A DNA stretch of 64,000 nt from contig CM076990.1 in assembly GCA_039090855.1 (NCBI GenBank), positions 201,009,232-201,073,231 on the forward strand, written 5' to 3'. The notes under the pieces are model-generated. The model searched no databases, was not told the DNA's origin, and saw only the letters and a program-made list of their open reading frames with translations. Below, piece after piece: positions 10,237 through 21,115 of this stretch (position 1 is the stretch's first letter; each line of letters begins with the position of its first letter). This stretch comes from Macrothele yani (lineage: Eukaryota > Arthropoda > Arachnida > Araneae > Macrothelidae). The position numbers and the translations under genes are program-made.

Positions 10237-11089
10237 GGCATAAATTGCCATGTAGCAAATAGAAGTTTTAATCAAGCTAACAGATCTGTGAAGAACGCTC
10301 TGTTTATGAAAACGAATAAATCAACAAAATTAGTCTTAAAATTGACGGCACTTAATACGCTTTTTACAAAATTTAAGCATCTTCTAGGTTTGCTTCAAAC
10401 AAAAATTATAAATACTGCTTTTCATTTCCTCAGAAAAAGAAGAAAGTGAAAGGAAAGGGAGATGCATTGACAGAGGCGAAAAACAAGATACCCTGTGGAC
10501 AAAACGAAAAAAAAAAAAAAAAAAAAAAAAAAAGGAGCAGGAAAAATTTGTCAGAACCGTTTTCGGATTTAAAAACCACTCCTTGTGTTTTTTTGGCTGT
10601 AAAACAGGCAATAAAAGCCACAGAAATATTTTTTCGACATATTGGCTATTTAACATTTAAAATTCTATAAGAGTTGCGTTGTCAATGGCGCCCCTCTAGA
10701 AAAGGCCTCCCGATGCTTTACTAACTTGCTTATCGTTTTGGAACGGCCCTGACAGTGCATAATTCTGATATATGAGAAAACATGAACAAGATTATCTTAG
10801 CATAGAACTTTTCCCCCAGGTGACAGTATTATATAAGCTGAAAAAACAAACTAGTACTGTCTGTCTGATGATGCAAAAATGCATCCATATCATCTACTTA
10901 TTTTCACAACAAGTCAAATATGGGTTAGCAGTTATCCGTTGGCCCAATTTTTAAACATGCATTTGTTACTTCATGTTTACACGGATTGTTTGTATATTTT
11001 GTTTATCCCGGGTGAAAGATTGTTTTCTATTAGCCTTCTTCCTTGATATGTTTGTAATTACGGAAGTTAATTTCTTACAACCCTTCGAG
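10237..11089. other. No gene seen; A27 run at 10507-10533
   Basis: AT-rich sequence with a poly(A) run that could mark an old retroposon 3' end, although no body is recognisable upstream. The short frames through it are lysine/phenylalanine artefacts. Confidence 0.65.
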
Positions 11090-11285
11090 TGCTCCTGGTG
11101 TTTAACGATCACCATGAACAATTCTAAGGGCTATAAGCAGTCTCTCATTCCTAATTTGGGGGTGCTGCTTCCATAGTAGGGAACAGTCATTTAGCATACA
11201 CACCATCCATGCCTAACAGGGACTCAAACCCTATCTCATCTCCGACAATCCAGAGCTTGCGCCTCTGACCCCTCTGCCACCGCGG
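11090..11285 (-). mobile_element. SINE-1 (tRNA-derived), diverged copy
   Basis: On the minus strand a tRNA-like head (GTGGCAGAGGGGTCAGAGGC, then a decayed B box) leads into the SINE-1 body, ending GCCCTTAGAATTGTTCATGG and GATCGTTAAAC. It matches cleaner copies at 20.9, 30.7 and 44.0 kb. Confidence 0.75.
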
Positions 11286-11370
11286 AGGCGAGGTGTTAAT
11301 TGTTAAACGCGGTGTCGTTATCTACAGGTTTTCACCTTATCGTCGTAAATATAGCGACCGCCTTAATAAA

Positions 11371-11416
11371 GCTGTGACGTGCCTGCCCCGCAGGACGCAC
11401 ATGAGATAAAGGCAGT
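11371..11416 (+). mobile_element. LTR-like family A, 5' fragment
   Basis: TGTGACGTGCCTGCCC followed by GGACGCACATGAGATAAAGG matches the first ~45 bp of the unit at 61724. The match ends just before the TATA box, where a tRNA-like sequence begins. Confidence 0.65.
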
Positions 11417-11432
11417 TAGCAGTGAGAGCACT

Positions 11433-11532
11433 TGCCAGTGTAGTATAGTGGATAGCACTTGCCAGTGTAGTATACTAGATAGCACTCGGAACTCTGGATC
11501 CGAGAGTTGTGGGTTGAAATCCCGCCCTTGGC
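11433..11532 (+). tRNA. tRNA-like pseudogene (tRNA-Gln-like) with duplicated 5' half
   Basis: Bases 11461-11532 fold roughly as a tRNA. GCCAGTG pairs with CCTTGGC apart from one mismatch and a wobble. An A box-like TAGTATACTAGATAGC is followed by an anticodon stem TCGGA/TCCGA around an 8-base loop containing CTCTGG, and a T-arm GTGGGTTGAAATCCC. The anticodon region resembles tRNA-Gln (CTG) but the loop is one base too long. Bases 11433-11459 repeat the 5' half with a better A box (TATAGTGGATAGC). A functional tRNA is unlikely; a SINE head or tRNA pseudogene fits better. Confidence 0.5.
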
Positions 11533-11565
11533 TTAAAAATGATGGAGAAATTTTCTTCGTCATGA

Positions 11566-11889
11566 AAAGGGGCCGCGGGTGGCCTAGTGGTCAACGATTG
11601 CGACTGCCACGGAGAAGACCTCAGGTTCGATCTTGGGCAGGTTCGAACGCTCGAACCACTAAATATCCGCCGTGCGCAGGATGGACACGTTAAGCCGTCG
11701 GACCACGGGTACTGGCCCCCCGGTAATAAATTAGGGCTTCTTCCTCCCCCTTTCTACCTCGCTTCCGTGTGACTTTACTATCGGGCACTCTAGCCCAAAT
11801 CTCCTAGCTTCCTATTTCTAAGGGTTGTTTAAGACCTGCGGTCAGACACTCCCTTCCTAAAACCCCCTACATATGATCTGATCTGATCT
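11566..11889 (+). mobile_element. SINE-2 (tRNA-derived), full-length copy with (TGATC)n tail
   Basis: Pol III A box-like GTGGCCTAGTGGTCAACG and B box-like GGTTCGATCTT lie in the first ~70 bp. The body contains AAATATCCGCCGTGCG, GTTAAGCCGTCGG and GGGTACTGGCCCCCCGG. The conserved 3' part is GGGTTGTTTAAGACCTG, then CAGACACTCCCTTCCTAAAA, and it ends in repeated TGATC. Further copies or parts are at 27.9, 30.8, 44.3 and 60.5 kb. Confidence 0.85.
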
Positions 11890-12008
11890 TCGTCATAAAG
11901 CCGTTAGTGTTTTATTTGACGAGATTAGAAATCTATGTACGACTTGCAAGATCATAGCTGAGATTTATTTGAGACTCAGGATCTGGGATCATTAATCAAG
12001 AGTGAAGG

Positions 12009-12711
12009 CAGGGTCGTAGCTGCAGGGAGGGCGGTTGCTCTCCCAGAATGGTCATTCCAAGGGCGTAAATTCATGGTTTAGGGATGTATAAAACACAAAC
12101 TGTAACTAAAAAAGAAAGTTACATACTTCAGTGTTATCTTTTTAAGGACTTTGGTTAGTCTCATACAGTATTACATGCAGTTAACCAGGGTACAGAGTAA
12201 CATACACTATGAGGTGTGAACATCTCATATCCACGTTTTTTCCAAAACAGTGAATGGAGACATAGAAAACAATATGCTGATATGTCGAACCTTCACGACC
12301 TTTCCCAACACATTGTTGGCATGAAGAGCTAATTAATCATCTGCGCTCTGTCGAAGAAAGTCCTTTGAGCGTTCTGAGCTGGTTTGTTTTTCGTTCTGCG
12401 CTTCTGTGGAGTGTTTGTGTAGTAGGCGTTAAATAACGTTTATGCTTTATTTGGTATTTACAATCTGTGGTTCTTGGGTATTTACCTAATATTTACATTT
12501 TTAATAAAATTCTGTCAAACACTAGAAGTACGATTTTTGAACGATCATAATACTTCTCTATAACGGCGTGTGTGAGAAAGTAAAAACTCGTATTATTTGA
12601 GTGGGACTCGAAGGGGCATAATTTTGAACTCGAAGGGGCGTAATTTTGAGCGCAAAGGGACGTAATTTCAAGTCTCGCCCTTCTAGATAAGAAAAGCTTG
12701 CTACGGTTCAG
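12009..12711 (+). mobile_element. Non-autonomous hAT-like element (copy 1) with 8-bp target duplication
   Basis: The 703-bp element starts CAGGGTCGTAGCTGCAGGG and ends GCTACGGTTCAG. It is flanked by a perfect 8-bp direct repeat AGTGAAGG (12001-12008, 12712-12719). CAG...CTG-type ends and an 8-bp duplication are hAT hallmarks. No transposase is encoded. A short tandem motif (GAAGGGGCRTAATTTTGA) lies near 12610-12670. The same element occurs in opposite orientation at 34683-35474. Confidence 0.8.
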
Positions 12712-12719
12712 AGTGAAGG

Positions 12720-13470
12720 GGTAAATAAAGTAAAAGAAAACTTTGTGCTTGAAATAATTTTTCCTGGTGAAGAATATCTGGAGATAGGAAAAAAAGAAAA
12801 AAGAAATTAAGTGGCAATCTATCTTTCTAACATTTCTGCTTCGCAGTATTTTAAGTCCCAGGAAAATTTCGTCCTGTCTGATTCAGGTCTCTCAGGATTG
12901 CTGTTAGTGTTCGAAGAGTACAAGAAGGAGAAAACGAATTCCTTTCCTTCTTTCTTCTTTATGCGACGTATGCTGAGTTCCTTTCCTCCGCTGTGGTATC
13001 AGGTGCTGCTGAGAGGTGGGCGGGTAGGCACAGTGGAGCTGTTGCCCCCAGGGCGCAACAAACAGTAGCCTATCCACCAGCTACCATTACGGGGTAAATG
13101 AGGGAGGCCTCTCTGGTAGCCGCGCAGCCATTATTATCTATCTGGCATAATGGCTGGATTACCCTGTCAAGTAAGCCCCCGCAGCTCATCATCAACAGCA
13201 AAATTTCGGCCCTTGCCTCCCCCTCTTGGAAGCACGAGACGGTCCCGGATGTGGGCCGGTGGAAGGTGGAGTGTCCGCATTCCTGACGCGTGTGCGCTGG
13301 TCCACCACCGGGATTAAGGGTCACGACATTTATGTACCCAGAATGTTTGACAATCCACTACTGGTTGAAGAGAGAACTGCTGGTGGTCAGGCTTTTGCTA
13401 CCTGCGAACAGGTCGAATCACGGTCTACCCAGACGACGAAAAGGTCAGGGTTCTCTCTAGTGGTGTAGTA
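12720..13470 (+). other. Unassigned; GC-richer block at 13030-13470 resembling a retrotransposon leader
   Basis: Bases 12720-13000 show nothing recognisable. The block at 13030-13470 is markedly GC-richer than its surroundings (GTCCCGGATGTGGGCCGGTG, GCGCTGGTCCACCACCGGG) and could be the 5' leader of a non-LTR element or part of an unknown repeat. It differs from the RTE leader at 17.1 kb. No protein motif was recognised. Confidence 0.35.
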
Positions 13471-14167
13471 GTTCCATAGAAACGAAGTGCCTTAGTGTTC
13501 GATTATATGGAAGCATCGATTATAAACAATGAATATTTTTTTTCTATTTCATATAATCGTGTGCACACTGAGACACGGTCATTTACTTTCGTTTAAAACC
13601 GAATAGCAAACGTTTTTGTACTTATACGTTATTTTTTGCTTGTTGTTATCAGCGTTGGACCGGTGCTAGGGGATGGTAGGGAAACATTTTTATGCAACTC
13701 AAAGCTTGGCACATCTTGTGTTATCATTTTATACACATAAAAACCGGATTATCTTTAAGTCTGTACTTATTTATTTCTAGATAATCAATTTTCCTTAAGA
13801 AATCATGACGATGTCTTGAACCTTAAGATAATTACTTCGGCTATAACCTTGTTACTTGTTGGTACACTGTTAACAAAATCTTTCATGTAGTGACAAATAA
13901 TTAGTTTATTAAGCTAGTTTTATGAAGGAAGTGTAGTCACCGGGACCTCGTAATGATGTGAGCCTGCGGACATTTCCCCTCACCAGTGGCGAAAAAAGCA
14001 TTAGGAGGCGAGTGGTGGTTCCAGCGTGGGGCAATTCCGACGACCACTCCCCCTCCACCTTTTTTGAAAATGAACAGCCCTGAATTTTTTTTTTTTTTTT
14101 TTTGCAGAAATATGCAGTCACATATTTTATTTTTCTGAAAAAATTCAATTGAAACACGTTTCTATTA

Positions 14168-14208
<41 letters not shown>
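13471..14208. other. No gene seen; poly(T) and (TA)n tracts
   Basis: AT-rich sequence ending in a poly(T) run near 14086-14103 and a (TA)n microsatellite at about 14171-14208, which abuts the 3' tail of the minus-strand RTE copy. Confidence 0.7.
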
Positions 14209-14210
<2 letters not shown>

Positions 14211-14224
14211 TCATCATCATTGTC

Positions 14225-17043
14225 AACCATTATCAATCCACTGCTGGACGAAGGTCTCCCCAAGTTTCCTCCACAACGGTCTGTCTTGTGCCAGTCTCCT
14301 CCATGTCACCCCTGCATACTTTCGAATTTCATCCACCCATCTCCCATGTGGTCTTCTTCTGGGTCTTTTCCTGTCCCTTGAATCCAATCTAAAATTTCGG
14401 CTGTCCATCGATGATCTGTCCTTCTGGCAGTATGTCCAGCCCATTGCCATTTCAGGGATTTAACTCTGATCATGATGTCTTCCACTCTTGTCATTTTTCG
14501 GATCCACGAGTTTCTCTTCTTATCTCTCCTGGTTACACCAAGCATGCACCACTCCATGCTACTTTGAGTTGTCTGCAGCCTTTGTATGTCTCTTTTAGTT
14601 AAGGTCCACGTCTCCGCACCATACGTAAGCACTGGAAGGATGCATTGATCAAACACTTTTCTTTTAAGACATAATGGCATATTGCTCTTGAAAATTATGC
14701 TGTTTCTTCCAAAAGCTCTCCAAGCAAGTTTTGTACGCCGATTAATTTCTTCATCAATGTGACCCTCACTTGATATCTGCTGTCCAAGATAAACGTACGT
14801 GTCTGTTATCTCCAGCTTTTCTCCATCAATCGATAAATCTTCATTTCTTGTAAAAGCATTGAACATCACTTTTGTCTTCTGAAAGTTCATTTTTAATCCC
14901 ACTTCTTTACTCTTGTCAGCAAGTTCCTGGATCATACTCTGCAGCTCTGATGGGGTAGTTGCAAAAATGACTACGTCATCAGCAAAACGAAGGTGGGTTA
15001 GATAATCTCCATTAATCTTTATCCCCTTGTTTTCCCAGCTCAGTGACTGAAAAACACCCTCCAATGTGGCATTAAAGAGCTTCGGAGATATGGTGTCACC
15101 TTGTCTCACTCCCTTTCCAATTTTTACGTGTGTTGTATTTTCAAACAGCCTAATCTTTGCACTTGCATTTTCATAGATGTTATTAATAATATTAATGTAT
15201 GCATCTTCAATACCGCAGGTTTCAGATATTGTAACTGCTGATGGTTTCACCGAATCAAAGGCTTTTTCATAATCGATAAAAGCCATGCACAATGGAAGTT
15301 CATATTCCCTCGCTCTTTCAATTAGTTCTCTCAGCACGTGGATATGATCTATTGTGCTGTAGCCACTCCTGAATCCAGCTTGTTCTCTCAGTTGAGCCAT
15401 GTCCAGTGTTACCTTCAAGCGGTGGGAAAGAACTTTAGTGAAGATTTTATAAACTACTGATAGAGGCTGATAGGTCTGTAGTTTCCGAGATCCTCAATGT
15501 CACCTTTCTTATGTAGCAGGATCATTGTAGCGGTGTTCCAATCCTCAGGAATCTTTCCTTCATTAAGGCATCGAGTGAAAATTTGGGCGAGTACTGTTTC
15601 GATTTCTCCACTTGCTTCTTATATGATGTCTACAGTAATTCCATCTTCTCCTGGAGCTTTTCCTCGCTTCATGTTCTTGATTGCATGTGCAACTTCTGCT
15701 GGAAGGACTGGAGGAACTCTGGTACTGGTACCTTTCATGATGTCTGGAGTGCATATATCATCCCTTTCATATAATTTGGAGTAGAAATCTTTCACTCTTG
15801 TCAAAATTTCGCCTCTATTTCTTGTTACAGAACCATCTTCTTTTCTCAGTGCCATAATCTGTTTTCTTCCCTTTACTGAGATGTCCCTTTGCTATCTTTA
15901 GGCTTTGGTTGTTTTCAATTGCTTTCCTCACTAGTTCACAGTTGAATTTTCTTACGTCTTCAGTGATACTTTTTCTTACTGTCTTGCATAGCTCTATATA
16001 TTCCACTTTGGAAGTCACATCTTCTTTAGTTGTCCTCATCTCTCTTCTTTTTGCATCAACATTTTGGTTTTTCCTGATAATTTGTTCACATGCAACTTGT
16101 TCTTAGACCCAGCTAATTTTGTTGCTGTTTCCATAAGAGCTTTGGTTACTTTTCTGTTAACTTCAGAGATGTCCACTTCCGATGTTAGGCCTTCTAAAGC
16201 AGAGAACCTGTTCTTCAGTTCTAACTTGAAGGTATTATGGTGTTTTTTAAGGTTGGTTATGTCAATAGATTTTGTTTGTCCTATGAGCTTGCCACGTTCA
16301 AGTTTAGTGTTGAGGTGCATCTTACATCTCACCAATCTATGGTCACTACCTGTGTTGAACTTGTTTAGCACACTGCAGTCTTCTATGACGAATTTTTTGT
16401 TACACATAATAAAATCAATTTCACTTGTCGTCCCATTTGGATGTCTCCATGTCCATTTCCTGTGTGGCTTTTTCTTGAAAAAGGAGTTCAAGATGAAAAA
16501 CCCTTCTGCCTCTGCAAACTCAACGAGAGTATTTCCACGCTGGTTTCTGTTGCCATGACCGAATTTACCTACTGAAGTTTCATTCTGTTGCCGTTGCCCT
16601 ATTTTTGCATTGAAATCTCCCATAATTATCTTCAAATGCTGTTTACCTTTATTATTTAGATGACAAATTTCCTCATAAAATTCTTCAATTTCTTCTTCAG
16701 GATGACTTGTGGTGGGTGCATAAGTTTGAATAATCTGAGCCTGGTATCTTTTCGAGAGTTGGATAACAAGTCGTGCAGCTCTGTCAGAGGAACTTTCAAC
16801 TTCTACAACTTTGTCCTTCAGTTTCTTGTTTATTATAAATCCAACACCACTAGTTCTGCCAGTATCTGTCCCACGATAGTAGAAGAGATGTCCACTTTTC
16901 AGTTCGATGAGATCTTCTCCTTTTCTCCTTACCTCACTTAGCCCCACGATGTCCCACTTGATCCTTTGTAGTTCCTCTTCCAATTCAAGAAGCCTTGAAT
17001 CAGAAGATAGGGAGCGTCCATTGTAAGTAGCCAAGGTCAGCAT
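14225..17043 (-). pseudogene. RTE endonuclease-reverse transcriptase ORF, frameshifted
   Basis: The parent protein nicks target DNA and copies its RNA into it. The ATG at 17043 opens MLTLATYNGRSLSSDSRLLE, the endonuclease start, with the catalytic Glu in GLSEVRRKGE. MGDFNAKIG and GSDHRLV follow. This endonuclease frame runs 335 codons to 16036. The reverse transcriptase follows in other frames: FIDYEKAFDSV, GVRQGDTISPKLFNATLEG, FADDVVIFATTP, and a C-terminal domain with KRKVFDQCILPVLTYGAETW. Frame breaks lie near 16040, 15850, 15620, 15460 and 14385. One codon pattern near 15230 (TISETCG for TMALKTCG) also shows a small deletion. The copy cannot make a full protein. Confidence 0.9.
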
Positions 17044-17054
17044 CAGATGGCAGC

Positions 17055-17315
17055 CTAGTCCGGTCCTCCGGGATTCTTAGCACCCTCTGCCTTCATGTCG
17101 CACTGGCCGCTGCCTTGGCCAGGTACATTCCAGCTGCCGGAGACTGAGGGCCAAGATTTAAGTTGTGGAATCATTTTGGAGTGGGTTTGGCCATAACTCA
17201 CCACGCTGGCCAAGCGGGTTGGTGAGTGTGATAACATTTCCTCTGATCCCGATGGTATAGTTATACCGCTATGGGCGGTCGTCAGAGCCCCTTTAGTGGG
17301 AACAGGATGCACCAC
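17055..17315 (-). CDS. Short frame upstream of the RTE ORF (86 codons), doubtful
   Basis: An ATG at 17315 opens 86 codons (MVHPVPTKGALTTAHSG, ending NPGGPD) that stop 11 bases before the main ORF start. It has no recognised domain. Such frames occur in RTE leaders and may be a small ORF1 or simply untranslated leader. GC content is higher than in the main ORF. A second full-length copy would be needed to judge whether it is conserved as protein. Confidence 0.35.
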   Translation of the reverse strand: MVHPVPTKGALTTAHSGITIPSGSEEMLSHSPTRLASVVSYGQTHSKMIPQLKSWPSVSGSWNVPGQGSGQCDMKAEGAKNPGGPD

Positions 17316-17387
17316 GAGAAGGCGGGGTTGACATTTGTCAAGGAGAGGCTGTGATGTTACGCATCACCTGACCTTACATCCATATAT

Positions 17388-20049
17388 AACTAGTGGTGTT
17401 GGATTTATAATAAACAAGAAACTGAAGGACAAAGTTGTAGAAGTTGAAAGTTCCTCTGACAGAGCTGCACGACTTGTTATCCAACTCTCGAAAAGATACC
17501 AGGCTCAGATTATTCAAACTTATGCACCCACCACAAGTCATCCTGAAGAAGAAATTGAAGAATTTTATGAGGAAATTTGTCATCTAAATAATAAAGGTAA
17601 GCAGCATTTGAAGATAATTATGGGAGATTTCAATGCAAAAATAGGGCAACGGCAACAGAATGAAACTTCAGTAGGTAAATTCGGTCATGGCAACAGAAAC
17701 CAGCGTGGAAATACTCTCGTTGAGTTTGCAGAGGCAGAAGGGTTTTTCATCTTGAACTCCTTTTTCAAGAAAAAGCCACACAGGAAATGGACATGGAGAC
17801 ATCCAAATGGGACGACAAGTGAAATTGATTTTATTATGTGTAACAAAAAATTCGTCATAGAAGACTGCAGTGTGCTAAACAAGTTCAACACAGGTAGTGA
17901 CCATAGATTGGTGAGATGTAAGATGCACCTCAACACTAAACTTGAACGTGGCAAGCTCATAGGACAAACAAAATCTATTGACATAACCAACCTTAAAAAA
18001 CACCATAATACCTTCAAGTTAGAACTGAAGAACAGGTTCTCTGCTTTAGAAGGCCTAACATCGGAAGAAGTGGACATCTCTGAAGTTAACAGAAAAGTAA
18101 CCAAAGCTCTTATGGAAACAGCAACAAAATTAGCTGGGTCTAAGAACAAGTTGCATGTGAACAAATTATCAGGAAAAACCAAAATGTTGATGCAAAAAAG
18201 AAGAGAGATGAGGACAACTAAAGAAGATGTGACTTCCAAAGTGGAATATATAGAGCTATGCAAGACAGTAAGAAAAAGTATCACTGAAGACGTAAGGAAA
18301 TTCAACTGTGAACTAGTGAGGAAAGCAATTGAAAACAACCAAAGCCTAAAGATAGCAAAGGGACATCTCAGTAAGGGAAGAAAACAGATTATGGCACTGA
18401 GAAAAGAAGATGGTTCTGTAACAAGAAATAGAGGCGAAATTTTGACAAGAGTGAAAGATTTCTACTCCAAATTATATGAAAGGGATGATATATGCACTCC
18501 AGACATCATGAAAGATACCAGTACCAGAGTTCCTCCAGTCCTTCCAGCAGAAGTTGCACATGCAATCAAGAACATGAAGCGAGGAAAAGCTCCAGGAGAA
18601 GATGGAATTACTGTAGACATCATACAAGAAGCAAGTGGAGAAATCGAAACAGTACTCGCCCAAATTTTCACTCGATGCCTTAATGAAGGAAAGATTCCTG
18701 AGGATTGGAACACCGCTACAATGATCCTGCTACATAAGAAAGGTGACATTGAGGATCTCGGAAACTACAGACCTATCAGCCTCCTATCAGTAGTTTATAA
18801 AATCTTCACTAAAGTTCTTTCACACCGCTTGAAGGTAACACTGGACATGGCTCAACCGAGAGAACAAGCTGGATTCAGGAGTGGCTACAGCACAATAGAT
18901 CATATCCACGTGCTGAGAGAACTAATTGAAAGAGCGAGGGAATATGAACTTCCATTGTGCATGGCTTTTATCGATTATGAAAAAGCCTTTGATTCGGTGA
19001 AACCATCAGCAGTTACAATGGCTCTGAAAACCTGCGGTATTGAAGATGCATACATTAATATTATTAATAACATCTATGAAAATGCAAGTGCAAAGATTAG
19101 GCTGTTTGAAAATACAACACACGTAAAAATTGGGAAGGGAGTGAGACAAGGTGACACCATATCTCCGAAGCTCTTTAATGCCACATTGGAGGGTGTTTTT
19201 CGGTCACTGGGCTGGGAGAACAAGGGGATAAAGATTAATGGAGATTATCTAACCCACCTTCGTTTTGCTGATGACGTAGTCATTTTTGCAACTACCCCAT
19301 CAGAGCTGCAGAGTGTGATCCAGGAACTTGCTGACAAGAGTAGGGAAGTGGGATTAAAAATGAACTTTCAGAAGACAAAAGTGATGTTCAATGCTTTTAC
19401 AAGAAATGAAGATTTATCGATTGATGGAGAGAAGCTGGAGATAACAGACACGTACGTTTATCTTGGACAGCAGATATCAAGTGAGGGTCGCATTGATGAA
19501 GAAATTAATCGGCGTACAAAACTTGCCTGGAGAGCTTTTGGAAGAAACAGCATAATTTTCAAGAGCAATATGCCATTATGTCTTAAAAGAAAAGTGTTTG
19601 ATCAATGCATCCTTCCAGTGCTTACGTATGGTGCGGAGACGTGGACCTTAACTAAAAGAGACATACAAAGGCTGCAGACAACTCAAAGTAGCATGGAGAG
19701 GTGCATGCTTGGTGTAACCAGGAGAGATAAAAAGAGGAACTCGTGGATCCGAAAAATGACAAGAGTGGAAGACATCATGATCAGAGTTAAATCCCTGAAA
19801 TGGCAATGGGCTGGACATACTGCCAGAAGGACAGATCATCGATGGACAGCCGAAATTTTAGATTGGATTCCAAGGGACAGGAAAAGACCCAGAAGAAGAC
19901 CACATGGGAGATAGGTGGATGAAATTCGAAAGTATGCAGGGGTGACATGGAGAAGACTGGCACAAGACAGACCGTAGTGGAGGAAACTTGGGGAGACCTT
20001 CGTCCAGCAGTGGATTGATAATGGTTGACAATGATGATGATGATGATAT
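17388..20049 (+). mobile_element. RTE non-LTR retrotransposon, 5'-truncated, plus strand
   Basis: The copy begins at AACTAGTGGTGTTGG, which corresponds to about codon 63 of the minus-strand copy, so the leader and endonuclease start are missing. It ends GTTGACAATGATGATGATGA and then ATATATATATA. ATATA-type sequence on both sides suggests insertion in a TA repeat. Apart from the 5' loss and two C-terminal stops it is well preserved and closely matches the copies at 14-17 and 54-56 kb. Confidence 0.92.
17389..19914 (+). pseudogene. RTE endonuclease-reverse transcriptase, long open frame lacking N-terminus
   Basis: About 840 codons of the element are open. The endonuclease part has QIIQTYAPTT, GDFNAKIGQ (near 17623) and GSDHRLVRC (near 17893), but its N-terminal catalytic Glu region was lost by truncation. 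The reverse transcriptase has motif A MAFIDYEKAFDSV (near 18961), GVRQGDTISPKLFN, and the FADD catalytic box (near 19264). The thumb/C-terminal domain follows with GQQISSEGRIDEEINRRTK and WIRKMTRVEDIMIRVKSLKW. TAG at 19912 replaces a Trp codon in GRWVDE, and a second TAG near 19976 replaces a Leu codon, removing the last ~45 residues. No native ATG starts the frame; upstream codons are flanking DNA. Confidence 0.9.
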
Positions 20050-20164
20050 ATATATATAAAAAGAAGAAGAAGCAGAAAACGCAATTGTGTTCTATAATGC
20101 AAAACTAATTGAAATGGTCGTGAGCAGTGACCGGCCTTGCAAAGTCCTATATGTTAATATATAT

Positions 20165-20385
20165 TTACATCGTCGTTAATATCAACTATTAGCTATCCAG
20201 TGCTAGATGAAGTACTAGGTCTCCACAAATTTCTTCCGCAAATTTCTGCCTAGAGCCAATCTCCTCCACGTCACTCCGACATGCTTCCAAATTTCATCCA
20301 CACACCTCCCACATGGCTTTCTTGTGGGTTTCCTGCCCCTTGGAATTCAGTTTATTATTTCAGTTGTTCAACGGTGGTGGTCCGT
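20165..20385 (-). pseudogene. Old RTE 3' fragment, heavily decayed
   Basis: The plus-strand text GAAGTACTAGGTCTCC, TTCTTCCGCAAATTTCTGCC, CCAATCTCCTCCACGTCACT and TTCCAAATTTCATCCACACA follows the RTE 3' end in the same order as at 14230-14400, with many changes. It starts about 115 bp after the plus-strand RTE copy ends, in opposite orientation. Confidence 0.7.
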
Positions 20386-20898
20386 TCACACACACAGACA
20401 CACACATAAAAGGAAAAATACAATGAAATGCAAATTGAAATAATACAAGTGATTTAAAAAATTTACAGAGTTTAAAGAGCTGGACGCATTACAGGAAGCC
20501 AAACCAGCTAAGCTAGATAACAAGAAATAAAGTAATCAAAATTCGTCTAATCAGCTGTCCTTCAAGAATCATGAAAATAAATAACGCATAGAACTGCCTT
20601 TATCAAGAGAGCATCAGCTCTATAATGAGGGTGGCATTTCTGGTGTTAGAAAACAACCAGAGAAACTCCAAGGTAGTCTGAGCAACACTTTGAACTCAAA
20701 GGTAAAAGCAACGTATAAAACGAAACACAACAAATAAAACATACCTTGAAATCATAGCTTGTAGATAAAAATGACGTCACTAGACTACAGTTAATTCAAA
20801 GTAGAAGCAACGCATTAACCATAACTTGAAATGTACAACCTTAGCTTGAAAATTGAACCAGCAACACCGACAGCGCCCTGTGTAAAATAAACAACGCC

Positions 20899-21115
20899 GT
20901 CCCAGTGGCGCATTGGTCTAAGCGATGACTTATGAACATTCGTCCGACAAGGGTCCGGGTTCGAATCCCAGTGAGGCATGGATGTTGTGTTTGTCTTACG
21001 GTACTGTCTCTTTCTCTTTCCTGGAACCAATGACCCTAATTTAGGGACAGGCGACTGCTTATAGCCCATTAAGTCACTCATGGTGGTCGTTAAAACTTCC
21101 ATCAATTAAAAAAAA
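20899..21115 (+). mobile_element. SINE-1 (tRNA-derived), complete copy
   Basis: The head has GTGGCGCATTGGTCTAAGCG (A box) and GGGTTCGAATCCCAG (B box). The body reads GCATGGATGTTGTGTTTGTC, GACCCTAATTTAGGGACAGG, CTTATAGCCCATTAAGTCAC and GGTGGTCGTTAAAACTTCC, and ends in an A-rich tail. Transcription by RNA polymerase III is expected from the boxes; mobility would depend on another element's reverse transcriptase. Confidence 0.9.

Larger units (their letters stand above)
14209..17340 (-). mobile_element. RTE non-LTR retrotransposon, near full length, minus strand
   Basis: This copy runs from a (GAT)n tail at 14209 to a leader reaching about 17340. It contains the whole endonuclease-reverse transcriptase region in broken frames and about 300 bp upstream of it. 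Being the only copy here with the 5' part, it defines what the others lost. It lies head to head with the plus-strand copy starting at 17388. Both abut ATATA-rich sequence, so both seem to have entered one TA-rich site. The exact 5' boundary is uncertain. Confidence 0.9.

Noticed and set aside
16064..16558. 164-codon plus-strand frame opposite the RTE endonuclease
   Set aside because: It is the antisense shadow of a conserved coding region; the same shadow appears opposite the second RTE copy at 17685-18338.
17335..17388. Native start codon of the plus-strand RTE frame
   Set aside because: The first codons of the open frame are TTG-started flanking sequence; the element itself begins at 17388 without a start.
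20899..21000. Functional tRNA genes at the SINE heads
   Set aside because: A and B boxes are present, but each is followed by the same SINE body and the cloverleaf stems do not pair well.
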